Shown one piece after another: positions 8,108-18,376 of a DNA stretch of 51,345 nt. The stretch lies in NCBI RefSeq assembly GCF_905480005.1, contig NZ_CAJQOO010000038.1, positions 1 through 51,345 of the forward strand, given 5' to 3'. The translations under genes and the position numbers were made by a program. How positions within the stretch are numbered: position 1 is the stretch's first letter; each line of letters starts with the position of its first letter. The notes under the pieces are model-generated. The model worked only from the letters and a program-made list of their open reading frames with translations. It searched no databases and was not told the DNA's origin. Source of the DNA: an uncultured Maricaulis sp. (GTDB lineage Bacteria > Pseudomonadota > Alphaproteobacteria > Caulobacterales > Maricaulaceae).

Positions 8108-9273
8108 GACTCCAGCACCCGCACCATCTTCTCCAGAAACACACAACACTGATCCAATTGGTCAATCGCGACAAACTCATCCGGCTGGTGAGCCTGGCTG
8201 ATTGAACCCGGACCGCAGACCACAACACTCAGCCCGGCGGCCTGGAACTGGCCGGCCTCGGTGCCGTAGGAGACAACCCGCGTGGAGTTATCGCCGGTCA
8301 GCTGACGAGCGAGACGCTCGGCGGCGCCGTCCTCTTCCGGCGCGAAAGCGGGGACGTCGGAACGGACCTTGACCTCGATCGAGGCTTCCGGCGCGCTTTT
8401 CCTCATCTCGGTCTCGATCTTTTCGGCGCGCGACCGCAAGCCGTCGGCGATTGCGTGCGGGTCATCCCAGGGACAGGGCCGCATCAGCGAGCCGAACTCG
8501 CAATCGAGGGCCAGGATGTTGAGCGCCGTACCGCCTTTGATCTCGCCAATGGTCAGCGTCCCATGGGGCGGATTGAACGGGCTGTCGGCCGGCGCCGCGG
8601 CTTCCATCTTGCCGGCCTCGTCGGCGAGATACTGCATCAGGGGCACAGCGTGGGTAATCGCACAGGCGCCATCACGGACCAGCGAAGAATGGGCTTCTCG
8701 GCCACGCACGGTCACGGTCAGCGAGAACAGCCCCTTGTGCGCGGTGACGACCTGCATGTCGGTCGGCTCTCCCACCACGACCACAGCCGGTTTGACCGGG
8801 CCTTCCATGATCCGGTCGATCAGCGCTGGTGCGCCGAGACACCCAATTTCCTCGTCAAAGGAAAGCGCGATGTGAACGGGCCTTTTCAGTTCGGTGGCGG
8901 CAATTTGCGGCGCCAGTGCGAGAATGCAGGCCGAAAAGCCCTTCATGTCGCACGTACCGCGGCCATAGAGCAGGCCGTCGCCCTTGTCGGTCAGCACCCA
9001 GGGGTCCGAGGTCCAAGGCTGGCCGTCGACCGGCACGACATCGGTATGACCGGACAGGACCACCCCGCCATCCACCGCCGGGCCGAAGCGCGCATGAAGG
9101 TTGGCCTTCGTGCCATCCTCATTGGGAATGCGCTCACAGACTGCGCCCAGGGCGAGGAGCTTGGCCTCGACATGGTCGATCAGCGGCAGGTTGGAGTTGC
9201 GCGAGGTTGTGTCGAAGGCGACCAGGTCGCGCAATTCGGCAATGGCGGTATCGAGATGGGTGTTAGCGGTCAT
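8104..9273 (-). CDS. argE: Acetylornithine deacetylase (ArgE, M20 family)
   Basis: Zinc-dependent amidohydrolase that removes the acetyl group from N-acetylornithine in arginine synthesis. Metal ligands and catalytic residues of the M20 fold are visible: H76 and D78 in SGHTDVVP, D109 in CDMKG, the catalytic pair E141-E142 in SFDEEIGC, a later GEPTD glutamate and the C-terminal histidine in QAHQPDE. The 389-residue length fits ArgE. Other M20 enzymes (DapE, carboxypeptidase G2-like) are less likely given the QAHQPDEF ending and SFDEEIGC. It stands alone, converging with and overlapping the DUF1501 gene by 4 bp. Confidence 0.88.
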   Translation of the reverse strand: MTANTHLDTAIAELRDLVAFDTTSRNSNLPLIDHVEAKLLALGAVCERIPNEDGTKANLHARFGPAVDGGVVLSGHTDVVPVDGQPWTSDPWVLTDKGDGLLYGRGTCDMKGFSACILALAPQIAATELKRPVHIALSFDEEIGCLGAPALIDRIMEGPVKPAVVVVGEPTDMQVVTAHKGLFSLTVTVRGREAHSSLVRDGACAITHAVPLMQYLADEAGKMEAAAPADSPFNPPHGTLTIGEIKGGTALNILALDCEFGSLMRPCPWDDPHAIADGLRSRAEKIETEMRKSAPEASIEVKVRSDVPAFAPEEDGAAERLARQLTGDNSTRVVSYGTEAGQFQAAGLSVVVCGPGSISQAHQPDEFVAIDQLDQCCVFLEKMVRVLES

Positions 9274-9401
9274 CGGGACAATAAGATCCGTATTTGGCAG
9301 GAATTGTTATGGGTCTTTTTACAGCGAATTGAAACTTCGCTCCGCGCGCGGGTCTGCGTCCGTCACACTGACTGCCAATCGAGTTGAAACGGGGCCGCAA
9401 T

Positions 9402-10904
9402 ATGTGGCGACACGCCTTCACATGGCTGCAACGACTGGGCGCGGACCGGCGCGGCAATGTCGCGATGCTGTTCTCGCTTCTCCTGGTGCCGATCACCGTG
9501 CTGGCCGGCGGCGCAGTTGACCTGAACCAGGCGCTGAACGCGCGGACCCGTCTGTCCAGCGCCCTTGATGCGGCAGCCCTGGCGGTCGGCGTCCGAACCT
9601 CGATCAGCGAGGCCGATGCCGCCGGTCTCGCGGCGGACTTCATCAATGCCAACTACCCCGACCGCGAACTCGGCGCGATCCAGAACGTCACGGTGGACCT
9701 CGATGACAATAACGACCGGGTGATCGTGCGGGCAGAAAGCCGGGTCGACACAATCATTCTCGGCCTGATCGGCCTGGACTACATCACGGTCCACTGGGAA
9801 AGCGAGGTCCAGCGCGCCCGGTCCTCGCTCGAGCTCGTCATGGTACTCGACAATACCGGCTCGATGGGCGGCTCGAAGATTGCCAGTCTGCGCGATGCCG
9901 GCCTTCTTCTCACCGACATCCTGTTCGACGGCGCTGATGCCGACCGGCTGAAAATCGGCCTCGTTCCTTTCTCCGCCACGGTCAATGTCGGCACCGGCTT
10001 TGCCCGCGACTGGTGGCTCGACCCGGAGGCACGCTCGCCGCTGCACTCGGAGAATTTCAACCCGTCTGCCAATCGCTGGGAGCTATACGACACCCTCCGC
10101 AACCGCAGCTGGACCGGCTGTATTGAGGCCCGTGCCATCCCGCATGATGTGGAGGACACAACGCCGGACACCTCGGACCCGGACACGCTCTTTGTCCCGT
10201 ACTTCGCACCGGACGAGTCCAATTACGCCAGTAATTCCGGCTATTCGAACTCTTATCTCAATGACGGGATCGGCGGGTATGACGAGCGGGCGCGGATGCG
10301 CAACACCCCGAAATACACCGATGCCTGGATCAATTCGAGCAGTCGCGGTCCGCAAAGGGGCTGCACGGCGCGGCCGATCACGCCGCTGACCGATCACCGG
10401 CGCACGATTGATGATGCGATCGGAGACATGATTGCCAGCGGCACGACCAATATCCCGATCGGAGTGAGCTGGGGCGTGCGCGTGCTCTCGCCCGGAATGC
10501 CCTTCACCGAGGGCGTCTCCTTCGAGGAGGACGACACGATCAAGGCGATGGTCGTGCTGACCGACGGCGAGAATTATCTCAATGGCCGCAATAACGCCAA
10601 CTACTCGGACTATTCCGGCTATGGCTATGTGCGCGATGGGCGGCTCGGTGTTATCTCGACCTCGGATTCAACTATCCGCAACGCGCTCAATGATCGCACG
10701 ACAGCAGCCTGTGACTACGCCAAATCACTCGGTATCCGGGTCTACACCATCACCTTCCAGGTCTCTTCGAGCCGGACGCGGGACCTGATGCGCGACTGCG
10801 CGTCCCATCCGACGCTCTATTATGACAGCCCGTCCGATGCGGCCCTGCGCTCAGCCTTCGAGATGATCGCCGGTGACCTGACCAATTTGCGCCTGTCCCG
10901 CTAA
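9402..10904 (+). CDS. TadG-like protein with vWA domain (copy 1)
   Basis: Tad/Flp pilus-associated type protein. A short cytoplasmic N-terminus with RRGNVAMLF leads into one transmembrane segment and a TadE/TadG-like helix with many Ala residues. A von Willebrand A domain begins at about residue 145, with the metal-site motif LDNTGSM and later VLTDGENY, likely on the periplasmic side. I prefer the ATG at 9402 over a TTG at 9384, because ACGGGG lies about seven bases before the ATG, giving 500 aa. No other tad genes are nearby. A paralogue follows after 93 bp, so this is a tandem duplication. Role in envelope or surface assembly is inferred. Confidence 0.85.
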   Translation: MWRHAFTWLQRLGADRRGNVAMLFSLLLVPITVLAGGAVDLNQALNARTRLSSALDAAALAVGVRTSISEADAAGLAADFINANYPDRELGAIQNVTVDLDDNNDRVIVRAESRVDTIILGLIGLDYITVHWESEVQRARSSLELVMVLDNTGSMGGSKIASLRDAGLLLTDILFDGADADRLKIGLVPFSATVNVGTGFARDWWLDPEARSPLHSENFNPSANRWELYDTLRNRSWTGCIEARAIPHDVEDTTPDTSDPDTLFVPYFAPDESNYASNSGYSNSYLNDGIGGYDERARMRNTPKYTDAWINSSSRGPQRGCTARPITPLTDHRRTIDDAIGDMIASGTTNIPIGVSWGVRVLSPGMPFTEGVSFEEDDTIKAMVVLTDGENYLNGRNNANYSDYSGYGYVRDGRLGVISTSDSTIRNALNDRTTAACDYAKSLGIRVYTITFQVSSSRTRDLMRDCASHPTLYYDSPSDAALRSAFEMIAGDLTNLRLSR

Positions 10905-10997
10905 GGTCCGGATTCATCTCTCAATAACCGTGGCATATAACGCCCCCTTAATCCCGATCCGGTAGGATTCCCGAGAATTCTGCATTGGATCACCGCC

Positions 10998-12554
10998 ATG
11001 GCTTTCAAAGCCCTGAAAAATCTGGCCGCCCGGTTCCGCCGCGAGACGCGCGGGAATGTGGCAACGATTTTTGCGCTGTCATTGGTCCCGGTGGCCCTGT
11101 TGTCCGGCGGGGCGGTGGATCTCAGCCAGTCGATGAATGCCCGCTCCCGCCTTGCCCAGGCGCTGGACGCCGCGGCCCTCGCTGTGGGTGTGAACACCTC
11201 GCTGTCAAACGCGGATGCAACCAGCCTCGCCAATGATTTCATCGCGGCGAACTATCCAGGCCGCGAGCTCGGCGTGGTCCAGAACGTCAATGTAAACATC
11301 GACGATGAGTCCGACACGGTCACCGTGACCGGTGAAGCCCGCGTCCAGACTACCATGCTGGGCATGGCCGGCATCGACTACATCACCGTTCACTGGGAGA
11401 GCGAGGTCCAGCGGGCCAGGCAGCGCCTGGAACTGGTCATGGTGCTCGACAATACCGGCTCGATGGACGGTTCCAAGATCCGCGACCTGCGCGACAGCGC
11501 CGAGCTTCTCACAGAAATCCTGTTTGATGCCGCCGATGATCCGACAGACGTGAAGATCGGCCTCGTGCCCTTCGCTGCAACGGTGAATGTCGGCACACAA
11601 TACGAGCGTGCCTGGTGGCTCGATCCGAATGCCGAGTCGCCGATCCACGCGGAGTGGGCGGGCGGCAATCCGGTCGAGGTGGAGACCTGCAGCGGGCGCG
11701 GACGTCGCCGCCGTTGCACGACCGAAGAAGTTGTCGTGAATCACTGGGAATTGTTCGACCAGCTGCGCAACACGTCCTGGGATGGCTGCGTCGAAGCGCG
11801 CTCCATCCCGATGGATATTGATGACACGACGCCGAACCGCAGCGACCCGGAAACCCTCTTCATTCCCTATTTCGCGCCGGACGAGCCGGACACCGGCAAC
11901 TACTCCAATTCCTATCTGTCTGACGGCATCAGCGGCGGCGTCGATACACGCCTCGAATATCTCGACAAATACGACAATGGACGCCCGAGCCGCGAAGGCC
12001 CGAACCGGCGCTGTACCACGACGCCCATCACGCCGCTGACCACCAATGAGCGCACCGTCCTCAGCGCAATCGACGACATGGGTGCCCACGGAACAACCAA
12101 TATCCCCAATGGCATTGGTTGGGGTATCCGCACACTTTCACCCGGCGCCCCCTTTACCGAAGGCGCGCCCTGGTCCGACGACGAATACATCAAGGCCATG
12201 GTGATCCTGACCGATGGCAAAAATGTCATGAGCGGCCGCAGTACCAATCAGATGTCGGATTATGAGGCCTATGGCTTTGTCGCCGACGGCCGGCTGGGGC
12301 GACGCTCCTCCAGCAGCAATGTGCTATCCGGCGAGCTTGACGACCGGACGGAGGCTGCCTGCGACTATGCCAAGGCGCAGGGTATTCGCGTCTACACCAT
12401 CACCTTCCAGGTCAATTCCAGCTCGACCCGGGACCTGATGCGTGATTGCGCCAGCCATTCGAGCCTGTATTTCGACTCGCCGTCGGCCGAAGCGCTGGAA
12501 GACGCCTTCGAGATGATCGCCGGTGATCTGACAAACCTGCGCCTGTCGCGCTAG
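10998..12554 (+). CDS. TadG-like protein with vWA domain (copy 2)
   Basis: Paralogue of the preceding gene, alignable along its whole length: same RETRGNVATIFALSL transmembrane start, same LVMVLDNTGSM metal-site motif, the same CDYAKAQGIRVYTITFQV block and an almost identical C-terminus MIAGDLTNLRLSR. At 518 aa it is longer, mainly because of an arginine- and cysteine-containing insertion (around residues 220-245, with GRGRRRRC) before NHWELF. The 93-bp spacer carries no terminator, so cotranscription is likely. The insertion adds a cysteine pair that could form a periplasmic disulfide (inference). Confidence 0.85.
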   Translation: MAFKALKNLAARFRRETRGNVATIFALSLVPVALLSGGAVDLSQSMNARSRLAQALDAAALAVGVNTSLSNADATSLANDFIAANYPGRELGVVQNVNVNIDDESDTVTVTGEARVQTTMLGMAGIDYITVHWESEVQRARQRLELVMVLDNTGSMDGSKIRDLRDSAELLTEILFDAADDPTDVKIGLVPFAATVNVGTQYERAWWLDPNAESPIHAEWAGGNPVEVETCSGRGRRRRCTTEEVVVNHWELFDQLRNTSWDGCVEARSIPMDIDDTTPNRSDPETLFIPYFAPDEPDTGNYSNSYLSDGISGGVDTRLEYLDKYDNGRPSREGPNRRCTTTPITPLTTNERTVLSAIDDMGAHGTTNIPNGIGWGIRTLSPGAPFTEGAPWSDDEYIKAMVILTDGKNVMSGRSTNQMSDYEAYGFVADGRLGRRSSSSNVLSGELDDRTEAACDYAKAQGIRVYTITFQVNSSSTRDLMRDCASHSSLYFDSPSAEALEDAFEMIAGDLTNLRLSR

Positions 12555-12599
12555 GCGACAGGCGTCAGGCCGTCTCATTCGATTTCAGGCGTGGCGTAA

Positions 12600-13304
12600 T
12601 CAGCCCGGCAGGTCGAGCAATTCCAGCTCGAAGACCAGCGCCATGTTCGGCCCGATCGGTCCGCCCGGCCTGCCGCGCATGCCATAGGCCAGGTCCGGAT
12701 GGATGAAGAGTTCCCATCGCTCACCGACCTGCATCAACGGCAGGGCTTCCACCCAGCCGGCAATCAGGCGGTCAGACGGAAAGGTCGCCGGCTCACCCCG
12801 TGTCCAGGAGCTGTCGAACTCCTCGCCATTGAGGAGTTGACCGCGGTAATTCACCGTGACCATGTCGCCGCGCGTCGGGCTGTCGCCCTCTTCCACCGCT
12901 GTCCGGATCCGGAAAATCAGGCCGGAGGGCAGCTGGAACACGCAAGGCTCGCCCACAATATTGTTGAGATACTGATCGGCCAGCGCGCCATTGGCGGCGG
13001 CATCGGCCGGGTCCTCGGGAAGATCAACCAGCGGAATGGTGACGCTGTCATCAACCGAACAGGCCCGCGCCTCGTCGACAATATACTGACGCGCAATCAA
13101 GGCATCGAGATTGGGAACAACGCGCTCCGCCATGGCCAGGCGCTCACGCATTGCGGTGTCATCGCCGGACGCCGTCGTCTCGGCGCGGGTCGTGGTGTCG
13201 GTCATGGCTTCGGTCTCTGTCTCGTCTGGAGTCGAGCCGGTCGGCTCGGAACAGGCTGACAGCGCCAGGGCGCAGCAGCTTGCGGCAAGGGCAAATCGGA
13301 TCAT
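12600..13304 (-). CDS. FKBP-type peptidyl-prolyl isomerase lipoprotein
   Basis: Predicted lipoprotein: hydrophobic signal peptide with lipobox LSAC and Cys18, then a Thr/Glu-rich linker. The C-terminal part (about 130-234) is an FKBP fold: VTVNYRGQLLNGEEFDSSW, a GWVEALPLMQVGERWELFIHPDLAYG core and a final FELELLDL strand. It should catalyse proline isomerisation or act as a chaperone at the periplasmic face of a membrane. It follows the M16 peptidase gene by 24 bp on the same strand, so they may share a transcript and act together on envelope proteins (inference). Confidence 0.88.
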   Translation of the reverse strand: MIRFALAASCCALALSACSEPTGSTPDETETEAMTDTTTRAETTASGDDTAMRERLAMAERVVPNLDALIARQYIVDEARACSVDDSVTIPLVDLPEDPADAAANGALADQYLNNIVGEPCVFQLPSGLIFRIRTAVEEGDSPTRGDMVTVNYRGQLLNGEEFDSSWTRGEPATFPSDRLIAGWVEALPLMQVGERWELFIHPDLAYGMRGRPGGPIGPNMALVFELELLDLPG

Positions 13305-13328
13305 CAGGTCTGTCCTGTCGGCTGAATG

Positions 13329-16193
13329 CTACTCGGTATCTCTCGGCAGGATGGTGACACGCCAGCTGCGCTCGGGCGAGAGGTAAGTCGCAGCCAGATC
13401 GACCAATTGCTCACGCGAAACGCTCTCATAATCACCGCGCAAGGAGCGAATCCGGTCGAGACGCTGCGGGTGGCTCCATGACTGGGACAACCAGCTCATC
13501 CAGGCACCATTATTCTCCATCGCATTCTCGATCTGTTCGATCAGCGGGCGCCGGGCGCGCAGGACTTCGTCCTCGCTGATGGCACCGGAGGCCAGATCCG
13601 CCGCAAGCTCATTGATCGCGGCATAGGTCTGGTCGACCGTTTCGATACGGACATCAGCCCCGACATAGAGATAGCCGTAATCAGGATAGACATCCGACTC
13701 CGACGCGGCATTCGACGCCGAATAGGTCAGGCCTTCGCGTTCACGCAGACGCTCGGTCAGCTTGAGGTCGAAGACGGCGTTGAGCAGGGCCATGGACCGG
13801 GTGCGTTGAGCGTCACTGTCGTCGAAGGTCGGCCAGTAAACATTGGCTCGCGCCTGGTTGGCCGGACCATTATGGCGCAGCACGACCGGCTCTTCGACGG
13901 CGTCCGGGAAAACAATCGTGCGGGCCTCATCATAATCAGGCCAGCTCTCGGCACGGGCCGACAGGGCGCCGAGCGTCGGGGCCAGGGCCTCGATCAGGGC
14001 CGCTTCACTGACATCACCAACGATCGTCACCTCGATCGGCGCATTGTCGAGCGCCGGCGTGAGAAAATCGCGAACCGCGTCCATATCAACGCCTGCAACC
14101 TGTTCCGGATCGGGCAGGCCGTAACGCTCATCACCCGATCGGATCATGCGCGAGACCTCGGCCGACATGACGCCGCCCGGGGTCGAATATGAATTGCGGC
14201 GGATCTCCGGAATCAGGGCGCGGAACTGGTCCAAACCTTCCTGGCGCCAGCCCGGATCGGTGAGGAAGGCTGTCAGCAGATCCATCTGGATGCGCAGATC
14301 ACCGGGTGTGGTGGCCGTATTGAAGCTGAAACTGTCATCCCCGACATTGAAGCTGTAGCCAACATTGCGGCCCGCCAGGACGCGGCCCAGCTCATCGGAG
14401 GAATGCTGGCCCAGACCGGATGCCGTGAAGACCGAGCCGGCGATGATATCGACGGCCGGCATGGCCCGCGGCTCAAGTTCGCCGCGACCAAAGTCGAGGC
14501 GCACGCGAACCGTCCCGTCCTCGAAACTGGTCGGCTTGAATGTGACCGCCACACCGTTTTCAAACTGCAGACGCACCAGGCCGAGATCCTCGATCTCCTC
14601 GCGCGAGACAATCGAACCCGCAGCCCCGAAATCAGTGTAGGCAAAGACCAGGTCGCCATGGTCTTCCGGTGCCTCGACTGGCGTATCGGCGCTTGTCTGC
14701 CAGGCCTCGATCAGCCGCGTCTGGGCATCATCCATCTCCTCGGAGCTGGCGAGGAAGAGCAGCGGCTCAACGCCCTCCCACTGGGCCTGGAAGGCTGCGC
14801 TGACAGACTCGGGCGTGACTTGCGGCAAGGTTTCTTCGAAACGCGCGAGCATGGATTGCGAGGTCGTCAACACCTGGTCGGACCGCCAGTTCGACCAGAT
14901 CTGGTCGGACAGGCTTGAGCTTTGACGGGTACCGGATTGTTCGGCTGCATCGCGCAGGGCGGTGTGGAGATTGGCAATCTGCTCATCGAGTTCCGCCTGG
15001 GTGAAGCCGTACTCCATGGCCCGGCGCAATTCCTGCTCCAGAGTCGCGACGGCTTCTTCCCAGCGCTCCGGTCGAGCAATGGCCAGCACGGATGCGCGAT
15101 CCGCGAGGCTGAAATCGGTGCCGTGATTGGCAGCCGCCTGGATCAGTGGCGAACTGCCCGAACTGGTCAGCGTGGCAAAACGACGGCTGAGAATGGCATC
15201 GCCGATATTGGCCAGATTATTCTCGAAGCGGGTCTGCGAACTATCAAGGCGAGGCGCATGCGGACGCACCGCATCCACAGTGATGATGGTGTAAAGTTCA
15301 GGGTCGTAGAAATAGCCCGCCGAAAGAGGACGGTCTGCCGCGACGCTGCCGAGCTCCGGATTCGGACGCGCATCCTCAATCCCCTGCCAATCGGCAAAGC
15401 TGGCCTCGATCTGCGCGGCGACGGCGTCCGGATCGATATCCCCGACCACAACGACCATGCCCCGCTCGGGCGTGTAGAAATTCTCGTAATAATCAACAAA
15501 CCGGTCGCGCTGGGCATTCTCCAGAACCTCGGTGGTCCCGATCGCGTCACGCTCCGGGATCAGTGTGCCGGGCAGACGGAAATGCCAGAGGGCGTTATTC
15601 CAGCGGCGGATTGGCGTATTCCGCACGCGCTCTTCGGAGAGGATGACGCCACGCTCTCGATCAATAGCCTCCGGATCAAACAGCATTTCACTGGCTGTCT
15701 GACGCATCAGGAAAAGCGCCGTCTCCACCGCCTCATCGCCGGCATCCGGCAGATCGAGCTGATAGCCGACCGTCTCATAACCGGTAAAAGCATTGGTATC
15801 GGGGCCGAACTGGAGGCCATAGCGTTCCAGCAACGGCACCATCTCGCCCTCGGGCACGTCGGTCGTGCCGTTGAACGCCATATGCTCGATGAAATGAGCC
15901 AGGCCACGCTGATCCTCGGCCTCGCCCAGCGAGCCCATATTGAAGACCATGCGCACCGAAGCAACATTGGGCGGCGTCTGGTTGGCGCGAACCGCATAAC
16001 GCAAGCCGTTCTCGAGCTGGCCGTAGAGAATATCCGGATCGGCGGGAAGGTCGGTGACCTCATGCACAAAGGCATAATCGGTCGGCAAGCTGGTATCGCT
16101 CGCCTGACTGTCCTGAGCGGGCTGGCACGCCGCCAGACCGAGGATGAGGGCCAGGCTTGCGACGCCCAGTGTCCTGCCGAATTTCTCTGCCAT
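13329..16193 (-). CDS. M16 family zinc peptidase lipoprotein (PqqL-like)
   Basis: Large M16B metallopeptidase of 954 aa with two repeated peptidase halves. The zinc motif HxxEH is intact in the first half (H100, E103, H104 in AHFIEHMAFNG); the second half lacks it, as usual. The N-terminus is a lipoprotein signal with LAAC and Cys23, placing it in the periplasm, membrane-anchored. The frame is open further upstream (to 16319), but that would overlap the upstream ATPase gene; a GGGAG lies six to eight bases before the ATG at 16193, so I chose that start. A short palindrome GGTTC-G-GAACC is at 16219-16229 in its leader. Confidence 0.9.
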   Translation of the reverse strand: MAEKFGRTLGVASLALILGLAACQPAQDSQASDTSLPTDYAFVHEVTDLPADPDILYGQLENGLRYAVRANQTPPNVASVRMVFNMGSLGEAEDQRGLAHFIEHMAFNGTTDVPEGEMVPLLERYGLQFGPDTNAFTGYETVGYQLDLPDAGDEAVETALFLMRQTASEMLFDPEAIDRERGVILSEERVRNTPIRRWNNALWHFRLPGTLIPERDAIGTTEVLENAQRDRFVDYYENFYTPERGMVVVVGDIDPDAVAAQIEASFADWQGIEDARPNPELGSVAADRPLSAGYFYDPELYTIITVDAVRPHAPRLDSSQTRFENNLANIGDAILSRRFATLTSSGSSPLIQAAANHGTDFSLADRASVLAIARPERWEEAVATLEQELRRAMEYGFTQAELDEQIANLHTALRDAAEQSGTRQSSSLSDQIWSNWRSDQVLTTSQSMLARFEETLPQVTPESVSAAFQAQWEGVEPLLFLASSEEMDDAQTRLIEAWQTSADTPVEAPEDHGDLVFAYTDFGAAGSIVSREEIEDLGLVRLQFENGVAVTFKPTSFEDGTVRVRLDFGRGELEPRAMPAVDIIAGSVFTASGLGQHSSDELGRVLAGRNVGYSFNVGDDSFSFNTATTPGDLRIQMDLLTAFLTDPGWRQEGLDQFRALIPEIRRNSYSTPGGVMSAEVSRMIRSGDERYGLPDPEQVAGVDMDAVRDFLTPALDNAPIEVTIVGDVSEAALIEALAPTLGALSARAESWPDYDEARTIVFPDAVEEPVVLRHNGPANQARANVYWPTFDDSDAQRTRSMALLNAVFDLKLTERLREREGLTYSASNAASESDVYPDYGYLYVGADVRIETVDQTYAAINELAADLASGAISEDEVLRARRPLIEQIENAMENNGAWMSWLSQSWSHPQRLDRIRSLRGDYESVSREQLVDLAATYLSPERSWRVTILPRDTE

Positions 16194-16276
16194 TCCTGCT
16201 CTCCCGGACATGTTCAAGGGTTCGGAACCTAGAGGGGTCCGAGCCATTGTCGAGTGAATTAGCTGCAAACTGCGGG

Positions 16277-18136
16277 TCAGACCGACGCTTGTTCGAATGG
16301 GTCGTGCTCGGCGACCCAATGGCCTTCCGCGACTTCCATCAATTGCGGGCGGTACTGCTCCACATCCGGATCATCGACCAGTTTCGACTTCATGAAACGC
16401 AATTGGGCGCGGGTATCCATCGGGGAGGGCAATTCCCCGTCCAGCTTGACGCGCACGCGCGCTTTCTCGACCACGGGATCAGGAACCGGCACGGCCGAAA
16501 TCAGGGCCTGGGTATAGGGATGGCGGGCATCCTCATAGATCTGGTCACGATCCGCCATTTCAACGACGCGGCCGAGATAGAGCACCATCACGCGATGCGA
16601 AATCTCGCGCACGACCGAGAGGTCATGCGAGATGAAGATCATCGACAGGTCCATCTCCTGCTGGAGCTTGATCAGAAGCTCCACGATCTGGGCCTGGATT
16701 GACACGTCGAGCGCCGACACGGCCTCGTCGCAGATGACGAGTTTGGGGCGCAGGATCATGGCGCGAGCAATGCCGACGCGCTGGTTCTGGCCGCCGGACA
16801 GCTCGTGCGGATATCGATTGATCATGTTCGGGTCGAGACCGACCTTCTCCATCATCTCCTTGACCACGACCTCGCGCTCCGTGCGCCGCATCGCCTTGCG
16901 GAAGGTGAGCAGTGGTTCCTCGATCGAGGCACCGATCGTCATGCGCGGATCGAGCGAAGCCAGCGGATCCTGGAAAACGATCTGGAAATCCTCGCGCGCC
17001 TTGCGCAGATCATTCGCCTTGAGACCGAGCAGGTCGCGACCGATCCATGAGACCGCGCCTTCCTGGGCCGGAACCAGCCGCAGGACAGCCCGCGCCAGTG
17101 TCGACTTGCCGCAGCCGGACTCGCCCACCACGCCCAATGTCTCGCCGGGCTGGAGGTCAAAGCTGATCCCGTCGACGGCCCGCAACGTCTTGTAGGTCGG
17201 GCGCAGACCCCCAGAGACCTGGATCGGGAATTGGACTTTGACGTCCGACACCGAGAGGAGCGGGTCGGCATCGGCCTCGCCCGCGACCGGCTTGAGCGCC
17301 GTATGGCCAGGGCGATCGGGTCGGTCCAGGCGCGGCATCGCTTCAAGCAACATGCGAGTATAGGCGTGCTGCGGATCAGCAAAGATGTCCTCGATCTTGC
17401 CGCCCTCGACATAGACTCCGTGCTTCATCACCTGGGCCCGGTCGGCCATGCGCGCCACCACGCCCATATCATGGGTGATCAGGGCCAGGGCAGCGCCGGT
17501 TTCGTGTTTCAGCTCATCCATGATGTCGAGCACTTCGGCCTGGACGGTCACATCGAGCGCCGTGGTCGGCTCGTCACAGATCAGCAAATCCGGCTCGCAC
17601 AGCATCGACATGGCGATCATGACACGCTGACGCATGCCGCCGGAGAGTTCGTGCGGGTATTGCGCAAGACGACGCTGGGCCTCGGGGATACGGACCCGGT
17701 TGAGCCATTCCAGAGCGCGCGCTTCCGCGACCTTGCCGCGCATCTTCATGTGGATGCCCAAGACTTCCTGCATCTGGTCGCCTACCGTCATATGCGGCGT
17801 CAGCGAGGTCAACGGGTCCTGGAAAATCATCGTCATCGAGCGACCGCGCACCCGGTTGAGCTTGCGCGGCGACAAACCGAGGATCTCGTCACCGCGGTAC
17901 TTGATCGAGCCGGTTGCCTGGCCGTTCGAGGCCAACAGGCCCATTGCCGCGAGGAAAGTCTGGCTCTTGCCCGAGCCCGACTCGCCAACCACAGCCAGGC
18001 ACTCACCCGCCTTGATCTCCAGCGACACGCCCTTCACGGCCTGGACCACACCGTCCGGCGTCCGGAAATCAACATTAAGGTCGGAGACCTGAAGGATCGG
18101 CGATTCGCCGGAGGCATTCTGATGGGCGTCGGGCAC
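16277..18136 (-). CDS. Fused peptide/nickel-type ABC transporter ATPase (two ATP-binding domains)
   Basis: One polypeptide carries both ATPases of a Dpp/Opp/Yej-type importer. Domain 1 has Walker A GESGSGKS near residue 51, signature LSGGMRQR and Walker [13 protein letters not shown]. Domain 2 has [17 protein letters not shown] and [12 protein letters not shown]. Each half ends with the oligopeptide-family C-terminal pattern ([12 protein letters not shown] and [12 protein letters not shown]). I chose the GTG at 18136 (619 aa) because GGGGAG lies seven bases upstream; an ATG at 18181 has no such site. No permease or binding protein is nearby, so it is an orphan here. Substrate unknown; peptides are most likely. 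Confidence 0.9.
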   Translation of the reverse strand: MPDAHQNASGESPILQVSDLNVDFRTPDGVVQAVKGVSLEIKAGECLAVVGESGSGKSQTFLAAMGLLASNGQATGSIKYRGDEILGLSPRKLNRVRGRSMTMIFQDPLTSLTPHMTVGDQMQEVLGIHMKMRGKVAEARALEWLNRVRIPEAQRRLAQYPHELSGGMRQRVMIAMSMLCEPDLLICDEPTTALDVTVQAEVLDIMDELKHETGAALALITHDMGVVARMADRAQVMKHGVYVEGGKIEDIFADPQHAYTRMLLEAMPRLDRPDRPGHTALKPVAGEADADPLLSVSDVKVQFPIQVSGGLRPTYKTLRAVDGISFDLQPGETLGVVGESGCGKSTLARAVLRLVPAQEGAVSWIGRDLLGLKANDLRKAREDFQIVFQDPLASLDPRMTIGASIEEPLLTFRKAMRRTEREVVVKEMMEKVGLDPNMINRYPHELSGGQNQRVGIARAMILRPKLVICDEAVSALDVSIQAQIVELLIKLQQEMDLSMIFISHDLSVVREISHRVMVLYLGRVVEMADRDQIYEDARHPYTQALISAVPVPDPVVEKARVRVKLDGELPSPMDTRAQLRFMKSKLVDDPDVEQYRPQLMEVAEGHWVAEHDPFEQASV

Positions 18137-18376
18137 AATAATACTCCCCAAATACTCGGTGACGAGGGAGCATATCGACACAATTGCGCAAGGCCAGCCT
18201 CGTTCTCATTCACAACTGCCCCCGCCGTGGAATGTCTTTGCGTGACCCCTCTGCAGCGCGAATGCTAAGTTTCCGCGCCGTAAAACCTTTTTAATACGAA
18301 CCGGACAGGCTCAAACTGTCGACATGCGGGCGGCCGAAAGAGGATCGATGACACTCAGTGCGGGAGCAAGGACGCG

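Noticed and set aside
13305-13328. Terminator or promoter between the M16 lipoprotein and FKBP genes
   Set aside because: The 24-bp gap has no hairpin or T run; cotranscription is simpler.
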